Part shown: one piece after another, positions 53,554-63,445 of the stretch | Position numbering within the stretch: the first letter of the stretch is position 1 | Layout of the letters: the number at the start of each line of letters is the position of its first letter | Origin: Candidatus Brocadia pituitae | GTDB lineage: Bacteria; Planctomycetota; Brocadiia; Brocadiales; Brocadiaceae | DNA length: 64,000 bases | Assembly (NCBI GenBank): GCA_017347445.1 | Contig: AP021856.1 | Span: 2,178,613 to 2,242,612 of the forward strand | Reading direction: 5' to 3' | Translations under genes and position numbers: made by a program | The notes under the pieces: generated by a model | What the model was told of the DNA's origin: nothing | What the model saw: the letters and a program-made list of their open reading frames with translations, nothing else | Database searches by the model: none

Positions 53554-56313
53554 ATGAATACATCCTGGCATACGATACAAATTAATGAAGTAGCAAAAAA
53601 CCTTGATACCAATACCGATATCGGGTTGAGTCGTGCTGAAGCAGAAAACAGACTGAGAAAATACGGATACAACCAGCTGGAGGAAAAAGAAGGAATATCC
53701 CCCTTCCTGCTCTTTGTGGGCCAGTTTAATAACATTATTGTCTGGATATTAATGGTGGCAGCCATCGTGTCCGGATTTTTAGGAGAAAGGGTCGATGCAT
53801 TGGCCATTCTTGCTATCGTTGTCATTAACGCCGTCATCGGGTTTATCCAGGAATTTCGGGCAGAGAAATCACTTGCAGCCTTACAAAAAATGGCGGCGCC
53901 TTTTTCAAGGGTAATGCGTGACGGCGAGATACACTCCGTTTCTTCCCGTGAAATTGTGCCAGGCGATATTGTGCTGCTGGAGGCCGGGGATTATGTACCG
54001 GCCGATGGTAGAATTTGCTCTTCCTTTAGCCTGAGAACGCAGGAAGCCTCTCTCACAGGTGAATCAACACCAGTCGACAAATCCACAGAACCGCTTCAAA
54101 ATCCTTCTTTACCGATCGCAGACAGAGAAAACATGGTATTTATGGGAACTTCGGTAACCAGTGGTAAAGGGACGTGCATTATGGTAACCACCGGTATGCA
54201 GACTGAATTGGGCAAGATTGCTGGCCTTATTCAGGAAGCGGGAAAAGAGGAGACACCGCTCCAGCGCAAGCTCGAAGTCTTTGGGAAAAAACTGGTCTAT
54301 TTGTGTTTAGGGATCGTGGCAATTGTCTTCCTTTTGGAGTTATGGCGAAAAGACCCGCTCCTGGAGGCATTTCTTACCTCGGTAAGCCTTGCCGTTGCCG
54401 CTATTCCGGAAGGTCTGCCGGCAATCGTGACTATTGCTCTGGCCCTCGGAGTGCAACGTATGGTAAAACGGCATGTACTGATTCGAAAATTGCCTGCGGT
54501 AGAGACGCTTGGATGCGCTACGGTCATCTGCTCGGATAAAACGGGCACGATAACTCAGAACGAGATGACGCTGAGAAAAATATTTGTTAATGGCAAAACC
54601 GTTGACATTTCAGGAACGGGTTATACACCGGAAGGAAATTTTACGATCAGCGGTATGCCGCTATCGGAAATTGATCAACGAATAGTACAGTTTGTTTTAG
54701 GCATGAGTATTTTATGCAATAATGCCCACCTGAAAAAAGACAATCATACGTGGAAGGTTATTGGGGACCCAACAGAGGGCGCCATTCTGACGGCCGCAGC
54801 TAAAGCAAATATATGGAAACAAGCATTATGGGAAAAATTTCCTCTTCTTTCAGAAATACCTTTTGATTCTGAACGGAAGAAGATGTCGACGATCAGAAAA
54901 ACACCTCATTCAGTTCTGCTTGCTTGTGAAAAGGGAGCGGCTGATGTTATTGTAAATGATTGTACAAAGATTTATATCGAAGGGGAACTAAGAGATCTGT
55001 CCGGTGATGATATTCGCGCAATATTAAACGAAAACAACAAGATGGCTGGTGCGGCCCTGCGTGTGCTCGGTGTAGCATTCAAAACTATCGACCCGGAAAC
55101 TATCAAACAATCCACCGATAGCATAGAAAAAGATATGATTTTTCTCGGGTTATTGGCCATGATTGATCCCCCCAGACCTGAGGCTAAAGATGCTGTTGCT
55201 ACCTGTCACACAGCAGGTATAGCAACCGTTATGATTACCGGAGATCATAAAAATACGGCTAAAGCAATTGCAGAGGAGATAGGATTTCTTGACAATAAGA
55301 GAAAGGCCATCGATGGAGCGGAATTGGACACGCTCCCCGATGAAATTTTAGAAAAGGAGGTGTCAGGCATAGCCGTATATGCACGAGTATCTGCCGAACA
55401 CAAGCTCAGGATCATAAAGGCATGGAAGAGACAAGGAGCTGTTGTTGCTATGACGGGTGACGGTGTGAATGACGCCCCGGCCGTAAAAGAGGCGAGTATC
55501 GGCATATCTATGGGCATTACAGGCACCGACGTCACGAAAGAAGCATCCGATATGGTTATAACTGACGATAACTTTGCTTCTATCGTATCAGCCGTTGAAG
55601 AGGGCAGAGGTATTTATGATAATATAAAGAAATCGATTCACTATCTGCTTTCTTGTAACGCTGGTGAAATTTTAACGATGCTCTTTGCCTCAATATTTAA
55701 TCTTCCCCTGCCATTATTTCCTATCCAGATATTATGGATAAATATTGCTACCGACGGATTCCCGGCTTTAGCATTGGGTGTGGACTCAGTAGCGCCTGAT
55801 ATCATGAAAAGGCCTGCCAGGAGATCAACAGAACAGATCATAGACAAAAGTCTTGGCACATTGATTGTATTTCAGGGTTTTATCATAGCTTTGAGCACCC
55901 TTTTTGCATATCTATTTATTTTGTGTTACACGAGCAGTGTAAAACCAGGTTATTTATCTTCCTGGTTTGTTCATGAATTGATTCCCTGCTGCATGGGTGG
56001 GCAACTCACCGGCGATCTTGAACGGGCAAGGACGGTTGCCTTTTGTGTGATGGTTATTTCCCAGCTATTCAACTCTTTTAACTGCCGGAATACCAGGCGC
56101 TCATTATTTGAAATTGGCATTTTTACCAATACAAAACTCTTGTTGGCAACGGGACTTTCATTGACCATGCAACTCGCTATTGTCTATCTTCCTTTTTGCA
56201 AAGAAGTCTTTAAGGTGACGCCTTTAGGATTGAAGGATTGGATGATCGTCTTTGGTTTTTCCTCTCTTGTTTTTATCATTATGGAAATAATAAAGTTGTG
56301 TAAGAAGGGGTGA
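53554..56313 (+). CDS. P-type Ca2+-transporting ATPase (P2A, SERCA/PacL-like)
   Basis: ATP-driven cation pump of 919 residues in a membrane. Motifs: TGES (168-171), phosphorylation site SDKTGTIT with Asp328, [15 protein letters not shown], and an N-terminal actuator region. The ion-binding residues of the SERCA Ca2+ sites are kept: PEGLP in M4 (285-289), NAGE in M5, and NIATDG in M6, which favours calcium over other cations. The C-terminal membrane half is complete. The stop codon lies five bases before the ATG of the octahaem cytochrome, an unusual coupling for a calcium pump. Confidence 0.92.
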   Translation: MNTSWHTIQINEVAKNLDTNTDIGLSRAEAENRLRKYGYNQLEEKEGISPFLLFVGQFNNIIVWILMVAAIVSGFLGERVDALAILAIVVINAVIGFIQEFRAEKSLAALQKMAAPFSRVMRDGEIHSVSSREIVPGDIVLLEAGDYVPADGRICSSFSLRTQEASLTGESTPVDKSTEPLQNPSLPIADRENMVFMGTSVTSGKGTCIMVTTGMQTELGKIAGLIQEAGKEETPLQRKLEVFGKKLVYLCLGIVAIVFLLELWRKDPLLEAFLTSVSLAVAAIPEGLPAIVTIALALGVQRMVKRHVLIRKLPAVETLGCATVICSDKTGTITQNEMTLRKIFVNGKTVDISGTGYTPEGNFTISGMPLSEIDQRIVQFVLGMSILCNNAHLKKDNHTWKVIGDPTEGAILTAAAKANIWKQALWEKFPLLSEIPFDSERKKMSTIRKTPHSVLLACEKGAADVIVNDCTKIYIEGELRDLSGDDIRAILNENNKMAGAALRVLGVAFKTIDPETIKQSTDSIEKDMIFLGLLAMIDPPRPEAKDAVATCHTAGIATVMITGDHKNTAKAIAEEIGFLDNKRKAIDGAELDTLPDEILEKEVSGIAVYARVSAEHKLRIIKAWKRQGAVVAMTGDGVNDAPAVKEASIGISMGITGTDVTKEASDMVITDDNFASIVSAVEEGRGIYDNIKKSIHYLLSCNAGEILTMLFASIFNLPLPLFPIQILWINIATDGFPALALGVDSVAPDIMKRPARRSTEQIIDKSLGTLIVFQGFIIALSTLFAYLFILCYTSSVKPGYLSSWFVHELIPCCMGGQLTGDLERARTVAFCVMVISQLFNSFNCRNTRRSLFEIGIFTNTKLLLATGLSLTMQLAIVYLPFCKEVFKVTPLGLKDWMIVFGFSSLVFIIMEIIKLCKKG

Positions 56314-56318
56314 TTTTG

Positions 56319-58001
56319 ATGAAAAAACTGCTTATTGTTGCTATCTGTTTCGTCTCATTATTTATGTATCCTTTTGTGTCGTCTGCTCATCACGAAGGCC
56401 CAGGATACATTCCGTCCCTTTTTAATGAATACACTCAAACAAATTTAATATATTACACGAACTATGCGTCAGGAATGCCCGATGATTGGCTTGCCAGCAG
56501 GTATTCAAAGACAATTTCGGATGTGGACCACATAAGACCCGTCTTTGACGGGCAGGTATCAGGAGATACCATTCCGGATACCTCTCGTTCCGTTCTGAGT
56601 GAACAAACCCAGGTGTGTCTGCTATGTCACAAGAAATCCACTCCTGGCATTGTAGAGGACTGGCTTACGAGCAGGCACTCAAAAATAACTCCGGACCTGG
56701 CTCTCTCAAAGCCTGTCCTGGAACGGCGGATTTCGAGCGATACAATTCCTGAAAATTTCAGATCCGTAGTCGTTGGCTGCTATGAATGTCACGGACAGAA
56801 TGCTTCAGCCCACAATGATAACTTTGAACACTTTGGATTTCGGATCAATGTGATTGTTTCACCGAATGACTGCCGTACCTGTCACCCTGTTGAGGCTGAT
56901 CAATTTGCCATGAGCAAAAAGGCACACGCACTGGACAACCTTCAAAAGAATCCCCTGTATCATACGATGGTTGAAACCGGACTCAGTTCAAAAGGAAGCA
57001 GCGATGGTACCATCATCTCCATTACTGCAACAGAAAACTCCAGGGCTGAAAGCTGTTATAGCTGCCATGGTACTGAGGTCACGGTGAATGGAATGAAAAA
57101 GGTTTTTACTCCTTCGGGAGACATCGAGGTTCCTAACCTCACCAACTGGCCTAATCAGGGGGTAGGAAGGATTAATCCCGATGGGAGTTCCGGGGCGTGT
57201 ACTGCCTGTCATCCGCGGCATAGTTTCTCCATAGAAATAGCCAGGAAACCCTATACGTGTTCCCAATGTCATCTCGAGCCGGACACTCCTGCATTTGAGG
57301 TTTACGAAGAAAGCAAGCACGGGAATATTTTTAATTCGAAACAGCATGAATGGAACTGGAACAACGTCCCCTGGAGGATTGGCAAAGATTTCCAGGCCCC
57401 GACCTGCGCCACATGCCATAATAGTCTCATAACCACTTCTGATGGCAGGGTTGTTGCGCAAAGAACTCACGATTTTGGCTCACGCATGTGGGTCAGGCTG
57501 TTTGGGCTCCCTTACTCCCATCCGCAACCAAAGAGTGGAAAGACGTATGAAATCAAAAATAAGGATGGGCAGCCTCTCCCGGTGACATTTACCGGTGAAC
57601 CAGCTTCCGAATATCTCATTAGCAATGAGGAGCAAATGCAACGTCAAAACGAAATGAAAGCGATATGCCGCGGTTGCCATAGCACCGACTGGATCAACGG
57701 GCACTTTGCCAAGATGGACATTACCATTGCTGAAACAGACAAGGCAGTCCTGGCGGCAACCCAGTTACTTCAAAAAATGTGGAACGCGGGATTGGCAGAT
57801 CCATCGAATCCCTTCGATGAAATCATTGAAAATGATTGGGTAAAGCAATGGCTTTACTATGCCAATTCGGTACGATTTGGTTCGGCTATGGGAGGGTATG
57901 ACTACACTACGTTTAAAAATGGCTGGCTGGAGTTGACAGCAAATTTGCGTAAGATGCATGATTTTATCGAAACTCATATCAATGTAAGTATTGATAAATA
58001 G
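56319..58001 (+). CDS. Octahaem cytochrome c, hydroxylamine oxidoreductase (HAO)-like
   Basis: Exported redox protein with eight CxxCH haem sites (Cys100, 154, 185, 246, 294, 314, 363 and 450, numbered from ATG 56319). The signal peptide is KKLLIVAICFVSLFMYPFVS. The segment VYEESKHGNIF, then PTCATCHNS and THDFGSRMWVR, is the pattern of the HAO family, which oxidises hydroxylamine or hydrazine, or reduces nitrite, in nitrogen-cycling bacteria. Whether the cross-linking Tyr of true HAO is present (region GGYDYTTFKNGW) cannot be settled by eye. Residues 55-92 and 113-150 are a duplicated segment (DDWLASRYSK.../EDWLTSRHSK...); only the second copy leads into a CYECH haem in the usual place, while the first is followed by the CLLCH haem. 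GGGG lies eight bases before the ATG. Confidence 0.9.
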   Translation: MKKLLIVAICFVSLFMYPFVSSAHHEGPGYIPSLFNEYTQTNLIYYTNYASGMPDDWLASRYSKTISDVDHIRPVFDGQVSGDTIPDTSRSVLSEQTQVCLLCHKKSTPGIVEDWLTSRHSKITPDLALSKPVLERRISSDTIPENFRSVVVGCYECHGQNASAHNDNFEHFGFRINVIVSPNDCRTCHPVEADQFAMSKKAHALDNLQKNPLYHTMVETGLSSKGSSDGTIISITATENSRAESCYSCHGTEVTVNGMKKVFTPSGDIEVPNLTNWPNQGVGRINPDGSSGACTACHPRHSFSIEIARKPYTCSQCHLEPDTPAFEVYEESKHGNIFNSKQHEWNWNNVPWRIGKDFQAPTCATCHNSLITTSDGRVVAQRTHDFGSRMWVRLFGLPYSHPQPKSGKTYEIKNKDGQPLPVTFTGEPASEYLISNEEQMQRQNEMKAICRGCHSTDWINGHFAKMDITIAETDKAVLAATQLLQKMWNAGLADPSNPFDEIIENDWVKQWLYYANSVRFGSAMGGYDYTTFKNGWLELTANLRKMHDFIETHINVSIDK

Positions 58002-58095
58002 TTCTTTAAAAATGTATTGACATTTTTTTTAGAATATTTACAATAAGTAAAATTTATTTTCTTAACCTTTTTGATTTGAAGGAGGGTAGGAGCGT

Positions 58096-58629
58096 ATGGT
58101 AAACAAGAAAATTTTTGGGATTGCTGCATCTGTAATTATAGTAGTTGGCATAATAATAAGCCAAATAGGTAATTTAACTTATGCCCAGGAAGTACACAAA
58201 CACAGTGATAAGGCAATGGCACCAGAGCATACAACTGGGGAAGAGTTCGTATGTCCTTCCTGTAAACAAGTACGCGTGAGTCCTGTAAAAGGAAAGACAC
58301 TTGCAACTATGCCTATGGTTTGCCCGGATTGTAAACATGAGATAGGGGAACTTTCAGTTCATCATTGTGACTCTTGTGGAAAAGACGTCCTTTCATGCGT
58401 GATGTGCCAAAAAGCCTCAGCCGAGCTTAAAATGGAAGCAAAATGTCCCAAATGCAAGGAGGTGCGTGTAAGGCCTATTAAAGGACATACGTTAGCAAAA
58501 TGGGAAATGAAGTGTCCTGATTGCAAACACAAGACGAAAGAGTGGGACGTTCAACACTGCGACAAATGTGATGTGGACTTCCTGGCCTGTCCGCTTTGCG
58601 AAAAGGAACAAGCGAAATCAAAAAAATAG
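58096..58629 (+). CDS. Exported protein with duplicated four-CxxC zinc-ribbon domain
   Basis: A 177-residue protein with a signal peptide or N-terminal membrane anchor (IAASVIIVVGIIISQIG). Two copies of a 52-residue domain follow, at 53-104 and 117-168, each with four CxxC pairs: CPSC, CPDC, CDSC, CVMC in the first and CPKC, CPDC, CDKC, CPLC in the second. Spacing is identical, so it arose by duplication. Sixteen cysteines outside the cytoplasm could hold metals. GGAGG lies upstream. No family recognised. It follows the octahaem cytochrome on the same strand, separated by 94 bases, and could serve metal or haem handling; that is inference. Confidence 0.8.
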   Translation: MVNKKIFGIAASVIIVVGIIISQIGNLTYAQEVHKHSDKAMAPEHTTGEEFVCPSCKQVRVSPVKGKTLATMPMVCPDCKHEIGELSVHHCDSCGKDVLSCVMCQKASAELKMEAKCPKCKEVRVRPIKGHTLAKWEMKCPDCKHKTKEWDVQHCDKCDVDFLACPLCEKEQAKSKK

Positions 58630-58655
58630 CATAGAAGAACATCAGCACAAAATGC

Positions 58656-58697
58656 AGGCTTACGCAGCCATCTATGGTTGCGTAAGCCTCTTGTTTT
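58656..58697 (+). terminator. Strong intrinsic terminator
   Basis: AGGCTTACGCA pairs perfectly with TGCGTAAGCCT, the inner GCCA/TGGT extends the stem, and CTTGTTTT follows. It ends the transcript of the 16-cysteine protein and probably of the ATPase and cytochrome genes upstream. Confidence 0.88.
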
Positions 58698-58776
58698 AAA
58701 GGTTTGCTAACCTCCCCACCACATAACTTCTTCTGCATAAGAAAGAAGAGTTTTCAGGAAAATCATTTCGTATCAT

Positions 58777-59523
58777 TTAATGTGCAGAAGGCGCACCATG
58801 CGCTGAGGGCATGGCTTTCTCCGCCTCGTATTTTTTGAATTGATTAAACTCCTCTTCAGCCTCGGCGCTCATTCCTTTTAATAAATAGACAACACCGAGA
58901 TAATTGTGTGCAGTTCCTAACTTTGGATCGAGTTCTAATGCTGTCTTATGTGCAGCGATGGCTTCATCTAACTTTTTCTGCTTACCATAGGTTAATCCAA
59001 GCTCGTTGTAGGCTGTGGCAAGGTTAGGATTTATGGACAAGGCCTTTTTTTGCATCTTTACAGCGTCTTCAAATTGCTCATTCATACGATAGACAACGCC
59101 TAAACTATAATAGATCATGGGATCCTCCGGCTTCAATTCTAATTGCTTCCGGTATATTTCACCCGCCTTGTCAAATCTCCCCTGAGTATAGTATGCCTTG
59201 CCTAGCTTTTCGTACGCATTCATCATATTTGGATCGAGTTCTAAAGCCTTCTGCCATGCCGCAATCGCTTCATCAAAACCGCCCTTTTTAATACTTTCCA
59301 CTCCGAACTGGTAATACTCTGCAGCGGTCATCTTTTCCGGTAGGACGACTTCTTTCTTTCCTTCCTGGGTATCAGAACCTTCGTTGCTCACAACCTCCTG
59401 ATTTGTGACTTCAGCATTTTCTGATGTCTCTTTTTTGCTGCAACCATAAACGGATAAACCCACAACGATACTGGCAATTGCTACCAATGGCAAATTCTTT
59501 CCTGTTATTCCCATCTTTCTCAT
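58777..59523 (-). CDS. TPR lipoprotein
   Basis: A 248-residue exported protein with about five TPR units (for example AYEKLGKAYYTQGRFDKAGE, AYNELGLTYGKQKKLDEAIA). The N terminus VAIASIVVGLSVYGCSKKE ends in a likely lipobox with Cys28. A charged linker rich in Glu precedes the repeats. The ATG at 59523 and the one at 59514 are both possible; GGAG sits ten bases before the second. It is shorter than the TPR protein at 45476 but of the same style. Partners are unknown. Confidence 0.85.
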   Translation of the reverse strand: MRKMGITGKNLPLVAIASIVVGLSVYGCSKKETSENAEVTNQEVVSNEGSDTQEGKKEVVLPEKMTAAEYYQFGVESIKKGGFDEAIAAWQKALELDPNMMNAYEKLGKAYYTQGRFDKAGEIYRKQLELKPEDPMIYYSLGVVYRMNEQFEDAVKMQKKALSINPNLATAYNELGLTYGKQKKLDEAIAAHKTALELDPKLGTAHNYLGVVYLLKGMSAEAEEEFNQFKKYEAEKAMPSAHGAPSAH

Positions 59524-59571
59524 TCTCCAGACAAAATCCTTTTAAATTCCTTCTTTATTAATACCAGACGA

Positions 59572-60555
59572 TCAAGACATCCGTTGCGCCATGAAAGAAG
59601 CGATCTCTTTAAATATCGTTTTATTTTCTACCGGAATCTCATCAATCGTCTTATACGCCTGTTCTACTAAAGTATCAGCAAATTTCTGGGCATGTTGTAT
59701 TGCACTATACTTATTATATACATCCAGCACCCGTTGTATATCGGCATCAGTTGTCTCATCCCTGGGTTTTAACATAATATTCCGCAACTGTTTCTTATCC
59801 TCTGTGCTAGCAATCTGCAGGGCATAGGCGTATAAAAAACTTGCCTTGCCTTCCTTTACATCAGAACCAATTACCCCCCCCCGTCCCTTGCCATGGGTAA
59901 GATCAATGAGATCATCGCGAATCTGAAATGCCGGTCCCATGGTTTTTCCCAGCGTCCATATCTTGTCCACAACCTGTTCCGGTACACCGGATACAATAGC
60001 CCCCCCTACCATGCCGCAGGCCAGATAGTAGCCGGTCTTGAGCTCTACCATTCTCATATACTCATCGACCGAAAAATCTTCCGCTGCCCTCGCATTAATA
60101 TCCAGCGCCTGGCCTTCCACAGTCTTTTCATAGGTCGAGGTGAGCGCCTGTAGTAAGGCAATTTTTTTTTCTAATGATATGGGGCTTGCAAGGGTAGTTT
60201 TATAGGCGCATGCCAGAAGGTAGTCTCCTGCATTAATTGCGTTAGCGATACCATACTGTACCCATACGGTTGGCTGATCGCGGCGGACGGTGTCTCCATC
60301 TTCAATGTCATCGTGGATAAGAAACATATTATGCATGGCTTCTATCGCCAGGGCAAAATGGATCGCCTCATGGGGATTGCCTCCCAGCGCCTCACAGGTG
60401 ATCAGACAAAGTGCAGGTCTTACCCGTTTTCCCCCTGTTCGCATGTGGTGCCATATAGGTGCGCTTAAGTAATCGTTGCGATTCGGCGGGATGAGTTCTT
60501 TTAATAACTCATCTATTTTTGCACCATAAATCTTGATCGATTCCTCTATCCGCAT
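59572..60555 (-). CDS. Polyprenyl (geranylgeranyl-type) diphosphate synthase
   Basis: Elongates isoprenoid chains from isopentenyl diphosphate. The 327 residues contain the first Asp-rich motif FLIHDDIEDGD and the second AFQIRDDLIDLTHG, along with MRTGGKRVRPALCLITCEAL. FARM-type reading of the residues before the first motif (AMHNMF) suggests a medium or long product, but chain length cannot be fixed by eye. I chose ATG 60555 over a GTG 30 bases upstream. The product could feed quinones, carotenoids or polyprenyl carriers; ispH at the window end is in the same pathway. Confidence 0.93.
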   Translation of the reverse strand: MRIEESIKIYGAKIDELLKELIPPNRNDYLSAPIWHHMRTGGKRVRPALCLITCEALGGNPHEAIHFALAIEAMHNMFLIHDDIEDGDTVRRDQPTVWVQYGIANAINAGDYLLACAYKTTLASPISLEKKIALLQALTSTYEKTVEGQALDINARAAEDFSVDEYMRMVELKTGYYLACGMVGGAIVSGVPEQVVDKIWTLGKTMGPAFQIRDDLIDLTHGKGRGGVIGSDVKEGKASFLYAYALQIASTEDKKQLRNIMLKPRDETTDADIQRVLDVYNKYSAIQHAQKFADTLVEQAYKTIDEIPVENKTIFKEIASFMAQRMS

Positions 60556-60617
60556 ATCATTTACTTCTTTCTTGTATAAACCCACAAATACGGCTTAACC
60601 GCAGTCTAAAAAGCAAG

Positions 60618-60666
60618 AGAGGCAATTTGCAGTAAAAATAGATAATTCACCTGGCTAATTGCCTCT
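60618..60666. repeat. Perfect 10-bp inverted repeat
   Basis: AGAGGCAATT and AATTGCCTCT enclose about 30 bases in the 60586-60932 gap between the polyprenyl synthase and EF-P genes. It could end the EF-P transcript, though no T-run follows on that strand, or act as an operator for the synthase. Confidence 0.4.
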
Positions 60667-60835
60667 TGTCAATTGCTTATTGCTTACTGTCTACTCCTGA
60701 TGTTCAGACATTTCAATCTTTTTGATTCCCCTCTAGAAAGAGGAGACGCACCCTCCAGCCACTCTTGATTGGGAATGTTAAAAGCGCGTCCGAAGGCAGC
60801 CTAATTCAATGTTTAGGAATTTCAAACGAAAATTT

Positions 60836-60876
60836 CCACCCCCTTAATCCCCCGCCAGCGGGGGTGAAGGGGGTGG
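60836..60876. repeat. C/G-rich palindromic element
   Basis: CCACCCCCTT...CCCCCGC pairs with GCGGGGG...AAGGGGGTGG to form a nearly perfect hairpin of about 18 bp, far richer in G+C than its surroundings. It lies about 57 bases past the EF-P stop. It looks like a dispersed palindromic repeat or a strong RNA stabilising hairpin. Nothing else is recognised in the 60586-60932 gap. Confidence 0.6.
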
Positions 60877-60932
60877 ACTCCAGTCGGGAAAATTTGTATT
60901 TATAAGTAGTCAAAGGCCTAAGTTAAATGACA

Positions 60933-61490
60933 TTACTCTCTCCCAAGAAATTCGCCAGTCCTTGTATCAACCTTAATCATTTCCCCGTTGTTGATGTATA
61001 AAGGAACCTTTACCACAAGCCCTGTCTCCATTTTCGCAGGTTTATACACATTCACTACGGTATCCCCTTTCATCCCTGGGTCTGTCTCAACAATTTTTAA
61101 AACGACCGAAGTCGGTAATTCAACCGAGATCGCCTTACCCTCATAGAAAGCGATTTTTGCCTGACTATTTAGCGTCATGTAAGGCATGGCATCTTCAACC
61201 GCCTCTTTCGGCAACAATATTTGTTCGTAATTTTCCGTGTCCATGAAGCAGTAATTATCACCCTCCTTATAGAGATACTCCATTACCCGATGATCGAGAA
61301 ATATATCCTCCACCTTATCGGTAGACCGGAACCGTTTTTGAACCACGCTTCCCTGTTTTAGACTCTTCAGTTTTGCCTGCACCATACCTCGCCAATTTCC
61401 CGGGGTAACGTGCTGGTAATCAACCACTAAATAGAGTTCGCCGTCCATTTTTATTACCGTACCCCTTTTAAGTTCTGTAGCACTTACCAA
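60933..61490 (-). CDS. efp: Translation elongation factor P
   Basis: Relieves ribosome stalling at proline runs. The 185 residues show the three-domain EF-P layout with the signature PTSVVLKIVETDPGMKGDT and KVDTRTGEFLGRE at the end. The tip of the first domain reads HVTPGNWRGMVQAKLKS. By alignment with E. coli the residue in the place of the modified Lys34 is Asn32, followed by Trp and Arg34. No epmA or epmB genes are visible. It is on the same strand as the HemW-like gene, 37 bases downstream of it. Confidence 0.95.
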   Translation of the reverse strand: MVSATELKRGTVIKMDGELYLVVDYQHVTPGNWRGMVQAKLKSLKQGSVVQKRFRSTDKVEDIFLDHRVMEYLYKEGDNYCFMDTENYEQILLPKEAVEDAMPYMTLNSQAKIAFYEGKAISVELPTSVVLKIVETDPGMKGDTVVNVYKPAKMETGLVVKVPLYINNGEMIKVDTRTGEFLGRE

Positions 61491-61527
61491 TGTAATAACT
61501 CCTCAATAAAATGACTAAAAACCAATG

Positions 61528-62670
61528 CTATAAAAATTCTGTCATTACCGTGTCGGCAACAAATAATCCTTTTTCCGTGAGTTTTAGCCTTTCATCCTCA
61601 TAGGCAACCAATCCATACGCCAGTAATCTGTTTACCTGATTTCCGAATTGATCTTTTATCGTATAACCAAAACGTTCGTGAAAATCAGCATTTGATACAC
61701 CCTGACGCAACCGCAAAGACATAATAATGGTTTCTGATGCTAACTGGTTTTGTGGCAAACACTCGTCGAATGATTTTATGTTTTTATTTTCATCTATCCC
61801 ATGAATGTATTTCAATAGATCTTTTTCGTTTGCAGTTCGCACACCATGAAGAAAAGAATGTGCCCCAGCGCCAACCCCTATGTACCCTTTGTTTTCCCAA
61901 TAAACCCTGTTGTGGCGACACTCGCACTCATCTTTTGCAAAATTTGAAATCTCGTAGTGCTTGAACTGGTTCCTTGTTAGATAACGTATGGCCATTTTAT
62001 ACATTTCCAATTCAACACCTTCTTCCAGTTTATGAAGAACCGCATTCTTCAGATCAAGCGCAAGTGGTGTCTCCTCTTCATACGTAAGAGCATAAGCCGA
62101 TACGTGTTCCGGATCCAATTCAACAGCAGCCGTTAAGTCTTTTTCCCAATCATCAAGCGCCTGTTCCGGGCAACCAAAGATTAAATCAAGATTAATATTC
62201 TGAAAGCCGTTCGTTCTCAGTAGCGTGAATGCTGTTCTTGCATCATCACCAGAATGAATGCGTCCGAGAAGTTTTAACTGGTGATGCTGAAATGACTGGA
62301 CGCCTAAACTGATACGGTTCACGCCATATTCTTTTAGCAACACAACCTTATCTTTTGTTAAGGTACCTGGGTTTATTTCACAGGTATATTCTTTGATTTC
62401 AGATGCCGGAATGTGCTCTATGATACTGGAAAGCACTTTCTCCAACTGAAACTCGTCTAAAACACTGGGCGTACCACCTCCTATATAAACCGTTTTAAAG
62501 AGGTACTGTCCTTGCAGAATGTTTAACTCTTTTTCAAGGGCGTGCAGATAGCGATCAATCGTTTTTGTGTCTGATACCAACGAATTGAAATCACAGTAAT
62601 TACACTTTCTTGCGCAAAATGGAATGTGTATATAAAGGGCGTGAGGAATGGTATCTTTTTTTTCTGTCAT
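61528..62670 (-). CDS. hemW: HemW-like radical SAM protein (coproporphyrinogen III oxidase-like)
   Basis: Radical SAM protein of 380 residues with IHIPFCARKCNYCDFNS (CxxxCxxC) near the N terminus, VYIGGGTPSVLD, INPGTLTKDKV, RISLGVQSFQ and GVGAGAHSF. These are features shared by HemN and HemW. The missing first N-terminal extension and the length favour HemW, a haem chaperone that loads haem onto respiratory proteins, over a true oxidase. Such a role would suit a cytochrome-rich organism. The start is ATG 62670. Confidence 0.88.
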   Translation of the reverse strand: MTEKKDTIPHALYIHIPFCARKCNYCDFNSLVSDTKTIDRYLHALEKELNILQGQYLFKTVYIGGGTPSVLDEFQLEKVLSSIIEHIPASEIKEYTCEINPGTLTKDKVVLLKEYGVNRISLGVQSFQHHQLKLLGRIHSGDDARTAFTLLRTNGFQNINLDLIFGCPEQALDDWEKDLTAAVELDPEHVSAYALTYEEETPLALDLKNAVLHKLEEGVELEMYKMAIRYLTRNQFKHYEISNFAKDECECRHNRVYWENKGYIGVGAGAHSFLHGVRTANEKDLLKYIHGIDENKNIKSFDECLPQNQLASETIIMSLRLRQGVSNADFHERFGYTIKDQFGNQVNRLLAYGLVAYEDERLKLTEKGLFVADTVMTEFL

Positions 62671-62695
62671 TCTGAAACTTTAAATCAGAAAGGTA

Positions 62696-63445
62696 TTAAT
62701 ATCTCACCACTCTTTGCATTCTGCTTCCCGGGGCATTATGATAGCCGGTATCCGAGAGTTCCTTGCGAATGATCGTTTTGTAATACTGCAACCTTGTGTC
62801 CGGATTTTCCAAAATACCATGAAAACGTTTTGTCAGGTCTTTATAAATCAGTTTAACGGGTATTTCCCGTACAAGCAATCCTGCCTTCCATGCCTGCATC
62901 CATAGTTGCAATGGCATTCCGTAACCATGCTCAGTCAGATGCAACAGCTTTAATTTTTCTACCCTATACGCCTTAAAACCGCAAAAGGAATCAGTTAAAC
63001 AAAAACCCGTGATACGGTTTAAGATGGCGGTGATCTTCCTGTTGATGATATATCGCTCCCTGGGCACCTCTTCATCTAATTCGCCGGGGAAAAAATACCG
63101 TGAACCCGACAGAATATCATACGTAAAGAATGGAATCTTCTCCAAAAACAACCGAATCTCTTCAGGTTCATGCTGCCCATCTCCATCAATGGTTAATAAA
63201 TAATCATAGTTATTCTTCCTTGCGTACCTAAACGCACTGATGATCGCCTTGCCGTATCCCAGATTTCTTGGATGCACAATCATACGGATGTTTTCTACCT
63301 TAGTTAATTCCTTATGAAGATTCATGGTTGAACCATCGTCAATCACCAGGACGTCAAGTGCAAAATTTTTGACCTGCTGTACAATGTGAAATACAGCAAC
63401 TTCATTGAAGACGGGTATTGCAACTAGGATATTTTTTCTATGCAT
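62696..63445 (-). CDS. Family 2 glycosyltransferase
   Basis: A 249-residue cytosolic transferase. Motifs: ILVAIPVFNE at the N terminus, VLVIDDGSTMNL, NLGYGKAIISAFRYARK, and LLTIDGDGQHEPEEI (DxD region), then DSFCGFKAYR. It resembles dolichyl-phosphate mannose synthase-like enzymes. No C-terminal membrane segment is seen. It lies 25 bases upstream of the HemW-like gene on the same strand. Substrate unknown. Confidence 0.9.
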   Translation of the reverse strand: MHRKNILVAIPVFNEVAVFHIVQQVKNFALDVLVIDDGSTMNLHKELTKVENIRMIVHPRNLGYGKAIISAFRYARKNNYDYLLTIDGDGQHEPEEIRLFLEKIPFFTYDILSGSRYFFPGELDEEVPRERYIINRKITAILNRITGFCLTDSFCGFKAYRVEKLKLLHLTEHGYGMPLQLWMQAWKAGLLVREIPVKLIYKDLTKRFHGILENPDTRLQYYKTIIRKELSDTGYHNAPGSRMQRVVRY

